Origin: Cellulophaga sp. BC115SP
Lineage (GTDB): Bacteria > Bacteroidota > Bacteroidia > Cytophagales > Spirosomataceae
Assembly: GCF_009905545.1 (NCBI RefSeq)
Contig: NZ_JAAALB010000008.1
Location: 62,001 to 126,000, forward strand
DNA length: 64,000 nt
Reading direction: 5' to 3'
The translations under genes were made by a program, and so were the position numbers. The notes under the pieces are model-generated. The model did not search any database. It was given only the letters and a program-made list of their open reading frames with translations, and was not told where the DNA came from. The stretch's first letter is position 1, and the number at the start of each line of letters is the position of its first letter. Of this stretch, positions 27,636-34,706 are shown one piece after another.

Positions 27636-28012
27636 ATTGAGTGATTTGTGATTGAGTGCATGAGTAATTATTTTTAATATGAATTTTACTGGTAGAGATG
27701 CAATGCTTTGCGTCTAAAGGTATCATTCGAAGTATAGTATCAAAAAAGGCGTTCGAAATCAATTTTTCGAACGCCTTTTTAAGTGATAGTCAAGATACTT
27801 CTAATATCTGAGCAAATTTTAGCCTTCTTTAAAATTCAATTATCTAAATGTCGAATCCAGACAAACAAAAACAGGATCTCTTTCCCAAAATACACTAGAA
27901 TTAGGGATGACTCATGCTTTGATACTACTATGTAAGACGCAAAGCATTGCGTCTCTACAATTAGAATACAAATTTTAGAATAATCGCTCATTCACTCAAT
28001 TGTAAATCACTA
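27636..28012. repeat. composite inverted element: 80-bp arms flanking a terminator
   Basis: The left arm is 27636-27715 and the right arm is 27935-28012. Reverse-complemented, the right arm reads through the same modules in the same order: GAGTGATTT/ATTGAGTG/ATGAG words, an AATTATTTTTAATATG stretch and the GTAGAGACGCAATGCTTTG module (27692-27715 on the left). Between them lie a terminator (27742-27780) and 155 bp of plain sequence. GGATGACTCATGCTT occurs twice (27904-27918 and 28018-28032). A shorter relative is at 44931-45064. It looks like a miniature non-autonomous element or two insertions in opposite orientation. Confidence 0.65.
27742..27780 (+). terminator. intrinsic terminator of the Ig-like repeat protein gene
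   Basis: AAAAAAGGCGTTCGAAA (27742-27758) pairs with TTTCGAACGCCTTTTT (27765-27780). It resembles the terminator at 54611-54657, which shares the TATCAAAAAAGGCG start, so the two may have been copied from one another. Confidence 0.8.
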
Positions 28013-28036
28013 AACTAAGGATGACTCATGCTTGTA

Positions 28037-28948
28037 TTACTGCTGAATTTCTTTGAGTTGTTTGACCATCACAGAGATTCCTTCCTCAAAACTAACAGGA
28101 TTATACCCCAATTGATTAATAGCTTTGTCTAAAATAAAGCCTGTTCGAGGAGGTCGCTTAGCTTCCTGTGTAAAAGTATCTGCGGTAACTTCAGTAATGA
28201 GGGTTTTGTCTAAGGCAAAATAATTGGCAGTGGCAATAGCCATATCATAAGGACTCATAAAGTCTTTTCCCGAAATATGATAAATACCTTGAGCTTGCTT
28301 TTGGGTAGCCAGCCAACAACCTATAGCTAAATCTTCAGCCAAAGTTGGTGTCCGAAGCTGGTCGCTAACTACTTTAATTGCTTGACCTTTTTCCAAAGAG
28401 CTTTTTACCCAAAGAATAATATTGCTTCGGCTCATATCAGGCACAATTCCATAGACCAAAACCGTGCGGATAATACTCCACCGTAACCCAGACGCTTGTA
28501 CACGCAATTCGGCTTCGTATTTACTTTTACCATAAATCGAAATAGGAGCGGGCTGGTCTTCTTCTTGGTAAGGGCCATTTTCTCCGTCAAAAACAAAGTC
28601 GGTAGATACATGGCATAAATAGATATTGTGGCGTTGGCATTGCTCAATCAAATACTCAACCGCCGTTACATTGGCCTCCCAACAACCTTCAGGATTTTGG
28701 TGGCATATATCCACATTGGTCATAGCTGCTGTGTGGATAATACTATCAGGACGCACTTTATCGATTACCTCTTGTATCTGGACAGGATTGCTTAAGTCCA
28801 TCTCTTGATAGCTAAATCCCTCCGAAATGCTAAGTCTACTTTTACCTCTTGCCGTAGCAATTAGGTCAATCTCTGGATTATTTGCCAATAATTGAACTAG
28901 TTTTTGCCCTAATAGTCCATTGGCTCCTGTAATCAAAATTTTTTGCAT
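28037..28948 (-). CDS. SDR family reductase, RmlD (dTDP-4-dehydrorhamnose reductase)-like
   Basis: A 303-residue NAD(P)-binding protein from the ATG at 28948 (a frame open to 28972 adds eight residues). Motifs are the Rossmann ITGANGLLGQKL near residue 5, a HTAAMTNVD segment, the STDFVFDGENGPY segment and the Y-x-x-x-K catalytic pair in YGKSKYEAE. This layout is that of RmlD-type extended SDRs, which reduce a 4-keto sugar nucleotide to dTDP-rhamnose, but the other rml genes are not nearby, so it might act in another pathway. It stands alone, next to a repeat element. Confidence 0.82.
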   Translation of the reverse strand: MQKILITGANGLLGQKLVQLLANNPEIDLIATARGKSRLSISEGFSYQEMDLSNPVQIQEVIDKVRPDSIIHTAAMTNVDICHQNPEGCWEANVTAVEYLIEQCQRHNIYLCHVSTDFVFDGENGPYQEEDQPAPISIYGKSKYEAELRVQASGLRWSIIRTVLVYGIVPDMSRSNIILWVKSSLEKGQAIKVVSDQLRTPTLAEDLAIGCWLATQKQAQGIYHISGKDFMSPYDMAIATANYFALDKTLITEVTADTFTQEAKRPPRTGFILDKAINQLGYNPVSFEEGISVMVKQLKEIQQ

Positions 28949-29344
28949 TTTATCCAATATAAAATAAGTCAAATCAATCTGTTATTTGCCCAGAATGTGT
29001 CATGCCGCAATGATAGAGTATTACCGTTTTATTCACAAATCAAAAAAATAGAAAAAAATAGAAAAAAATAGATTTATGTAAATCCGAACTTTCAGATAAG
29101 CCGTAGATATGTTTGTAAGTCGAAAATAACTATCGGTTTACCTGCCGATGGTTGTTTGTGGCCTTTACGCAATCAGCCAGTAGTTATAAATTATCTTTAA
29201 ATCATTATTAACCCTATTTCTCTGTTAAAACTTCCACTAATAATTGAAGAAAAATAGTAATTGACTATCCTTGACAACAAGTACCATTTACCTTGAAAAT
29301 ACGTGTAGATAATCCTTACAATTGATTTAAATCCTGAAATATAT
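28949..29344. other. divergent intergenic region with phased A-tracts
   Basis: AAAAAAATAG is repeated exactly three times at 29042-29071, giving A7 tracts every 10 bp, the geometry of intrinsically curved DNA. A small hairpin (ATCGG at about 29132, CCGAT at about 29145) follows. The 396-bp gap holds no recognisable gene. The curved stretch lies about 275 bp before the small anchored protein gene. Confidence 0.5.
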
Positions 29345-29770
29345 ATGAAAACTTTATTAAAAATAGTAAAAGCAGTTTCGGTATCTGTAGGCGTTCTCTT
29401 TTTGGCCTTTGTAGTATATGCAAACTGGGAAGAACCATCGTTAGCAGATAAATTGAACTTGAAACCCATCCAATTGGTGGTATTCAATCTCTCAAAGCCC
29501 CTTTCAACGACCGATAGCACATCCTTGGCATCTTCGTTGGAAAGTACTACAGGAGTAACAGCCTCAACTGTGAATCCTAAGAATCAGACAGTTAGTGTGA
29601 CTTATCATGCTGATGAAGTAAATGAGGAAATACTCAAAGAGAAAGTTGAGAAGTTTCCTGTCATGGCAACAAAACTTGAATTTAGCCAAATGGAGGGACC
29701 CAAATGTCCGATTCCGATGGGTTACATTGACTTTGTATTAGATGCCAAGAAAGCTTTATGTTTTAGATAA
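29345..29770 (+). CDS. small anchored protein with HMA-like fold, function unknown
   Basis: A 141-residue protein. A hydrophobic N-terminal segment at residues 9-27 (VKAVSVSVGVLFLAFVVYA) would anchor it or act as an uncleaved signal. Residues about 46-105 have the length and hydrophobic spacing of a heavy-metal-associated (HMA, ferredoxin-like) domain, including SLESTTGVTASTV and TVSVTYHADEV, but the Cys-x-x-Cys metal site is missing. Two Cys occur near the C-terminus (GPKCPIP, KALCFR). The next gene on the strand encodes the tandem truncated haemoglobin lipoprotein 504 bp away. The HMA assignment is by eye only. Confidence 0.55.
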   Translation: MKTLLKIVKAVSVSVGVLFLAFVVYANWEEPSLADKLNLKPIQLVVFNLSKPLSTTDSTSLASSLESTTGVTASTVNPKNQTVSVTYHADEVNEEILKEKVEKFPVMATKLEFSQMEGPKCPIPMGYIDFVLDAKKALCFR

Positions 29771-30274
29771 TTCTTAGCGACAAGATCCGTCCTTTGTTTG
29801 TCGTAAAAGATTACGTATAGTCATTAAATTTCTGTATCATTTAACAGAAATGTGGCTTCTTGTTATTATTAATTGATAAAGAAGAAAGTACATAGAATGC
29901 CTTGCTAAGTTTTGTGTACTTTCTTCTTTAACCCCAATTCCTTACTCTATATCAAACAACACCATTGTAATGTATTAATCCTACTTTGTTTCAAGTGTTG
30001 AGCGTATCGACATGAGTATTAATGCAAAATGAAATTGCCTTAATACACTTTAGGCAGTAAGCATTAGGCAAAAAAACTTAAATTATTTCATGAGAAATTC
30101 TTTTCAACTTTTAGCCTACAGCATAAAGCCTAGAGCTTAAAGCGGGTAAAATTATTTTTATTTGCCCACTAACTTAAGTAAAATTAGCCCGTTTTCTCTC
30201 TATTTTAATTCGCAAAGGTTGACCGTTGCGGGTGTGGACAACTTTTGTAATCACCAATCAAATTTCAAAGAAAT
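29771..30274 (+). other. 504-bp gap: hairpin terminator, repeat and palindrome upstream of the haemoglobin lipoprotein
   Basis: Three items are visible. A terminator-like hairpin at 29879-29928 has a perfect 14-bp stem (AAGAAGAAAGTACA / TGTACTTTCTTCTT). A degenerate inverted repeat has TTTAGGCAGTAAGCATTAGG words at 30049-30070 and reverse words at 30112-30139. A 20-bp near-palindrome lies at 30211-30230, with half-sites CGCAAAGGT and ACCGTTGCG, 44 bp before the next ATG. No further gene is visible. Confidence 0.5.
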
Positions 30275-31108
30275 ATGAAAAAATCTGCGCAACTATGGGG
30301 AGCTATCCTCATGTCTGGAATGCTCATGTTTACATCTTGTAAAAAAGATGATGATACGATGCAACCAACACAGTCATTGTATCTGCGTCTTGGAGGAAAC
30401 ACAGCCATTTCTGCTGTAATTGACCAATTTATTGCCAATGTAGCAAGTGATAGTCGAATCAATGCCTATTTTGCAGATGCTGCTGCTGATCCAACTCGTT
30501 TGACTAAACTTCGTAACAACCTTATCAACCAAGTTGGTATGGCAACTGGTGGTTCAGAAAAATATACTGGACTAGACATGAAAACAGCTCATAAAGGAAT
30601 GGGTATTACCGATGGCGAGTTTGGTGCTTTGGTAGAAGATTTAACGTCTTCTTTAGACAAATTTAAAGTAGGAGCAACCGAAAAAACTGAATTATTGACA
30701 GCCTTGGCTAGTATGAAAGGCGATATCGTTGAAGGACAGGTATCTTTGTATAACAGATTAGGTGCCAATGCGGGTATTTCGGCTGTGATTGATGACTTTA
30801 TCGGTAAAGTAGCTGCTGATACTCGTATCAACTCGTTTTTTGCTGCTGCTGCCGCTGATCAAGCTCGTTTGATGAAGTTACGCAATAATCTTATCAACCA
30901 AGTGGGACAGGCTTCTGGTGGTCCTGAAAAGTACACAGGCTTAGACATGAAAACTGCTCACAAAGGAATGAAAATCACTGATGCACATTTCAATGCGTTA
31001 GTAGAAGATTTGCAAGCTTCTTTGGTGAAATACAACGTTCAGTCTAAAGCTAAAATCGAATTGTTGACTGCTTTGGGTGGTATGCGTGCCGATATCGTTG
31101 GTCAATAG
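30275..31108 (+). CDS. lipoprotein with two tandem group 1 truncated haemoglobin domains
   Basis: A 277-residue lipoprotein. The lipobox MFTSC puts Cys22 at the mature start. Residues about 36-154 and 158-277 are two truncated-haemoglobin domains that are highly similar to each other (both contain KLRNNLINQVG and TGLDMKTAHKGM). The proximal haem His is H106 and H229, in the same place as in group 1 truncated haemoglobins. The CD1 Phe (AYFAD, SFFAA) is kept, but the B10 Tyr that normally helps bind O2 or NO is Ile in both (I53, I176). Placing two haem domains on the periplasmic or surface side suggests gas or redox chemistry. Function is inferred. Confidence 0.8.
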   Translation: MKKSAQLWGAILMSGMLMFTSCKKDDDTMQPTQSLYLRLGGNTAISAVIDQFIANVASDSRINAYFADAAADPTRLTKLRNNLINQVGMATGGSEKYTGLDMKTAHKGMGITDGEFGALVEDLTSSLDKFKVGATEKTELLTALASMKGDIVEGQVSLYNRLGANAGISAVIDDFIGKVAADTRINSFFAAAAADQARLMKLRNNLINQVGQASGGPEKYTGLDMKTAHKGMKITDAHFNALVEDLQASLVKYNVQSKAKIELLTALGGMRADIVGQ

Positions 31109-31138
31109 TTGAGTAAAGTGAAAGATGTCTTTTAATGA

Positions 31139-31197
31139 TTTTGAGAATGAGCTTTTGATAAAAGTTCAGATGGTTTATCAATAGCTCGTTCTCAAAA
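31139..31197 (+). terminator. long hairpin after the haemoglobin lipoprotein
   Basis: TTTTGAGAATGAGCT with TTGATAAA (from 31139) pairs with TTTATCAA and AGCTCGTTCTCAAAA (to 31197), giving about 23 pairs with a few mismatches. It lies 30 bp behind the stop codon. Confidence 0.7.
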
Positions 31198-31530
31198 GTT
31201 CATCCTTGCGTTTAAACTTCTTCCTGTTTTTCTATCAAAATTGAATAGCTACCTTCTTATCATCAACCTAATTTTGGAGTACTAGCAAAAATTGTCATGT
31301 CTGAATGTGACAAAAGTCATATTCGTGAGCGATAAATTTTACTAACTCGCAGTATGAAATTTTACGGAAGATTAAGCCTTAAAATAGTACATTTCCAAGT
31401 TTTAATCTTTCAAAATCTTGTAATTATTTATACTCATTCTAAATTATGTTTAAGTATAAATAATTAGCGAAAAATGGAGTTATTAATGTCTATTCATGTT
31501 GTAATTTTGTGCTTGGAATAGTTAAGTGTT
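31198..31530 (+). other. gap upstream of hemA with a TTGTCA-N10-TGACAA palindrome
   Basis: TTGTCA (31292-31297) and TGACAA (31308-31313) form a palindrome with a 10-bp spacer, about 220 bp before hemA. A -7-like TAATTTTG lies at 31502-31509, 22 bp before the ATG, with no clear -33. No gene is visible. The palindrome is short enough to be chance. Confidence 0.35.
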
Positions 31531-32808
31531 ATGCAAAATCAATTCAAATCAATCAGTTTATCATATAAGTCAGCTCCCTTAGCGGTACGTGAGCAAGTGG
31601 CTTTGAATGAGGATGAAATCAAAAATTTCTCCCTCAGAATCAGAGATATGTTCGATATCCAAGAAGTTATTTTGGTGTCGACTTGCAATCGTACGGAAGT
31701 TTACTATGTGTCAGAGGAAAACCGCAATACTGACATTATAAAGCTTTTGTTGCTTGATAAAGGCATTGCTACGACTGACGAATATTTTGCATATTTCCAA
31801 CAATACAATGCTCAAGCAGATGCTGTACAGCATTTGTTTGAAGTGGCTACTGGTCTACACTCACAAGTAGTAGGCGACCTTCAAATTCCGAATCAGGTAA
31901 AACAATCGTATCAAATTGCGGCTGACTTAAATATGGCTGGTCCATTTTTGCACCGTTTGATGCATACGATTTTCTTTGCTAACAAACGTGTCGCGCAAGA
32001 AACTGCCTTCCGTGATGGAGCAGCTTCTACGTCGTATGCAGCCGTAGCATTGACTGAGGAGATGACTCAAAATATTGCTTTACCAAAAGTATTAATTCTA
32101 GGGCTTGGTGAAATCGGTATCGATGTTTGCAAGAATATGGCAGACAAAGAATTTGCTGAGATTACGGTTATGAACCGTACTCGTGCTAAAGCCGAAGCCA
32201 TTGCCGAAGGACATAATTTCCGTATTGCTGATTTTGTGGATATGGAAGAAGAAATCAAACGTGCTGATGTGATTATCTCATCTGTCATGATTGATAAACC
32301 ATTGATTACTAAAGAGATGATTCAATCAATGGAAATTCTTACTTTCAAATATTTTATTGACTTATCTGTACCTCGTAGTGTGGAGGAAAATCTGGAAGAG
32401 ATCCCAGGTGTATTGGTTTACAATATTGATACGCTACGCCAAAGAGCGGATGAGGCTTTACAAACTCGTTTGGAATCTATTCCTCACGTTCAACAAATTA
32501 TCTCAGAAGCTACTGCTGGTTTTGAAGATTGGTCAAAAGAAATGGTGGTTTCTCCAACCATCAATAAATTGAAAAATGCCCTAGAGCAAATCCGTAAAGA
32601 AGAGCTTGCACGTCATTTGAAAAATCTTTCTCCAGAAGAGTCAGAGAAACTTGATAAAATCACGATGGGTATCGTTCAGAAAATTATCAAGATGCCAGTT
32701 TTACAACTTAAAGCTGCATGTAAACGTGGCGAAGCTGACCAATTGGTAGATGTTATCAACGAGATTTTTGATTTAGAAAAACAAAATGAATCGTCTTATT
32801 CTCATTAA
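31531..32808 (+). CDS. hemA: glutamyl-tRNA reductase
   Basis: A 425-residue enzyme that reduces glutamyl-tRNA to glutamate-1-semialdehyde, the first committed step of C5-pathway haem synthesis. The active-site Cys is C52 in VSTCNRTEVY. The Gly-rich GLGEIGIDVC loop (NADPH domain) is near residue 192. The dimerisation helix lies at the C-terminus. The family signature (VATGLHSQVVGDLQIPNQVK) is clear. Other haem genes of this window (hemC) are 10 kb away, so this is not a hem operon. A terminator follows at 32854-32883. Confidence 0.95.
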   Translation: MQNQFKSISLSYKSAPLAVREQVALNEDEIKNFSLRIRDMFDIQEVILVSTCNRTEVYYVSEENRNTDIIKLLLLDKGIATTDEYFAYFQQYNAQADAVQHLFEVATGLHSQVVGDLQIPNQVKQSYQIAADLNMAGPFLHRLMHTIFFANKRVAQETAFRDGAASTSYAAVALTEEMTQNIALPKVLILGLGEIGIDVCKNMADKEFAEITVMNRTRAKAEAIAEGHNFRIADFVDMEEEIKRADVIISSVMIDKPLITKEMIQSMEILTFKYFIDLSVPRSVEENLEEIPGVLVYNIDTLRQRADEALQTRLESIPHVQQIISEATAGFEDWSKEMVVSPTINKLKNALEQIRKEELARHLKNLSPEESEKLDKITMGIVQKIIKMPVLQLKAACKRGEADQLVDVINEIFDLEKQNESSYSH

Positions 32809-32853
32809 TTTTTTGCGATTAAGAGATAGCGTTTAATAAAGATAATATTCCTC

Positions 32854-32883
32854 AAGCCTACAATTATTTGTAGGCTTTTTTTG
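32854..32883 (+). terminator. intrinsic terminator of hemA
   Basis: AAGCCTACAA (32854-32863) and TTGTAGGCTT (32868-32877) form a 10-bp stem with a four-base loop, followed by a T-run. Confidence 0.85.
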
Positions 32884-32940
32884 TTACCTTGATAAATGTA
32901 AAAATGTCGAATACCCTATTTACATTTACCGATACACAAT

Positions 32941-33094
32941 TAGTACTGTACGAAGGATTTTAAACAATTTCAGATTTTGGATTTCAGATTTCGGAAAAAA
33001 CTAAAATACCTTTTTTGTCAAAAAAAAGAAGCTTACACTTCCGAAATCCAACATCCGATATCCGAAATAAATGATTTTTATGATCCTTCGTACA
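32941..33094. repeat. inverted-repeat miniature element, copy 1
   Basis: The outer arms are TGTACGAAGGAT (32947-32958) and its exact reverse complement ATCCTTCGTACA (33083-33094), spanning 148 bp. Bases 32941-32997 match 61594-61650 on the opposite strand at 53 of 57 positions, so this is one copy of a dispersed element. The inner part has GATTTCGG-type words in opposite orientation. It covers the first part of a longer reading frame of the DUF4230 gene, so that the extra N-terminal residues are repeat-derived. Confidence 0.75.
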
Positions 33095-33123
33095 AGCCTA
33101 ATACACAATTAATTTTTAAGGCT

Positions 33124-33726
33124 ATGCTCAAAACAATCATCCGTTTGCTATTGCTGTTTCTCCTTATTGCTGGTGGAATTTGGCTTTGGGAACAATATAA
33201 ATTTTTGAAAAATGACAATGCTGAAGCGCCAGAGGTAAGTCATAATATTTTACTTCAAGAGATTACCTCAATGGGTAAAATAGAACTGGTAAAATATAAT
33301 TTTAGGGATGTAGTAGAATCTAAAATCAAGAAGAATTTTTTACCAGATGCCAAAGTCTTGCTAATTGTGACAGGTGAAGCCACAGGTTGTATCGATTTAA
33401 CAAAAATCAAAGTAGCCGATTTACAGGAATTAAAGGATACAGTAGTTGTACATCTGCCTGAACCTGAGATTTGTAACTACAAAATAGACCATTCCAAATC
33501 GAAGGTTTATGATACACAATTTGCCTTCATGGATGAGGCAAAATTAGTAGATGAAGCTTTTCAAAAAGCCGAAGTTCAGGTGCAACAATCAGCTCAATCG
33601 ATGGGTATTTTGGAACAAACTAAAGAATCCGCTGAGCAGATGTTGAAACCTTTTATCGAAAAAGTTTCTGGAAAAAAAGTAGTCCTTAAATATGCCATGA
33701 AGGATACGCCAAGAAGATTGAAATAA
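33124..33726 (+). CDS. DUF4230-like protein
   Basis: From the ATG at 33124 this is a 200-residue protein. A strongly hydrophobic N-terminal segment (IIRLLLLFLLIAGGIWLW, residues 4-21) would anchor the rest outside the cytoplasm. The soluble part includes ELVKYNFRDVVESK, VLLIVTGEATGCIDLTKIK and VVVHLPEPEICNYKID, the pattern of DUF4230 proteins. Function is unknown. An upstream frame starts at 32977, but its 49 extra residues are translated from the repeat element and are discarded. A strong bidirectional terminator follows, facing convergent tyrA. Confidence 0.75.
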   Translation: MLKTIIRLLLLFLLIAGGIWLWEQYKFLKNDNAEAPEVSHNILLQEITSMGKIELVKYNFRDVVESKIKKNFLPDAKVLLIVTGEATGCIDLTKIKVADLQELKDTVVVHLPEPEICNYKIDHSKSKVYDTQFAFMDEAKLVDEAFQKAEVQVQQSAQSMGILEQTKESAEQMLKPFIEKVSGKKVVLKYAMKDTPRRLK

Positions 33727-33735
33727 AGTCAAAAC

Positions 33736-33778
33736 AGAAGAAAGGGGCAATAGAATAATTCTATTGCCCCTTTCTTCT
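33736..33778. terminator. bidirectional terminator between DUF4230 gene and tyrA
   Basis: A perfect 20-bp stem: AGAAGAAAGGGGCAATAGAA (33736-33755) pairs with TTCTATTGCCCCTTTCTTCT (33759-33778). It lies directly between the two convergent genes, 9 and 4 bp from their stops. Confidence 0.9.
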
Positions 33779-33782
33779 TCTC

Positions 33783-34631
33783 TTATTTATTCAAAATACG
33801 TTTAATATCGTTAGCTTGAGTCAAATAGTCTTTGAATTTGTCGTAACCGTCGGCTAACATCAAACCTTTAAATTTTAATAAGGTATTGATATACTCGTCC
33901 AGTACATCGATGATATTATCTTGATTTTGTCTGAAAATCGGAATCCAAGTATCAGGGTTCGATTTTGCCAAACGTACTGTTGACTCAAAACCAGAACTTG
34001 CTAAGTTAAAGATACTTTCTTCATCTTTTTCCTTTTGCAAAACTGTAGAGGCCAAAGCAAATGAACAAATATGCGAGATATGCGAGATATAGGCAGTATG
34101 CACATCATGTGCAGCCGAGTCAAGATAAGTCAATCGCATTTTTAGTCCCTCGGTGTACATTTTTTCAATCATCTTCACGAGCTCTGGCTTCGAATCTTGT
34201 ACATCACAGAGCACACAAGTTTTATTATCGAACAAATTTCGAATCGCCGCTTCTGGTCCCGAAAACTCAGTACCTGCCATGGGGTGAGTAGCAATGAAAT
34301 TTCCACGATTAGGGTGATTTCTGACAGAATCTACCGCAGGTTTTTTGGTGGAACCTACTTCTATGACTACCTGATTTTCAGAAACATGATTCAAAACTTC
34401 AGGTAAAAGCTTTACCAAAGCATCTACAGGGACAGCCAAGATAATAATGTCTGATTGTTTGATGGCATCATTAAGCAAAGCCACACGGTCGACCAACTGG
34501 AGTTCGAGGGCTTTGATAACGTGTTCGGTTTTGTTATCTACGCCAATAACCGAATCCGCAAACCCACTTTCTTTAAGACTTAAGGCCATTGATCCACCAA
34601 TAAGACCAAGTCCGACTACTGATATATTCAT
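33783..34631 (-). CDS. tyrA: prephenate dehydrogenase
   Basis: A 282-residue enzyme that makes 4-hydroxyphenylpyruvate, the tyrosine precursor, from prephenate. The Rossmann GLGLIGGS lies at residues 7-14, the NAD-binding VVGVDN-like region follows, and ATHPMAGTE (about residue 114) contains the conserved catalytic His. No chorismate mutase or ACT domain is fused. It follows the aminotransferase gene by 75 bp, with the leader attenuator upstream of both. The two together would take prephenate to tyrosine, which matches the Tyr-rich leader peptide. Confidence 0.92.
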   Translation of the reverse strand: MNISVVGLGLIGGSMALSLKESGFADSVIGVDNKTEHVIKALELQLVDRVALLNDAIKQSDIIILAVPVDALVKLLPEVLNHVSENQVVIEVGSTKKPAVDSVRNHPNRGNFIATHPMAGTEFSGPEAAIRNLFDNKTCVLCDVQDSKPELVKMIEKMYTEGLKMRLTYLDSAAHDVHTAYISHISHICSFALASTVLQKEKDEESIFNLASSGFESTVRLAKSNPDTWIPIFRQNQDNIIDVLDEYINTLLKFKGLMLADGYDKFKDYLTQANDIKRILNK

Positions 34632-34706
34632 TTTTGTAAATGCTCAATGATGGAATTATCGTTTCCGATAAATGTTGAAATATATTTAAAAACTTAGCCC
34701 GCTGTC

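Noticed and set aside
29197-29520. 107-codon minus-strand frame overlapping the HMA-like gene
   Set aside because: It lies antisense to a better supported gene with a membrane anchor and a sensible codon pattern.
32977-33123. 49 extra codons before the DUF4230 gene
   Set aside because: They are translated from an inverted-repeat element found in another copy at 61.6 kb.
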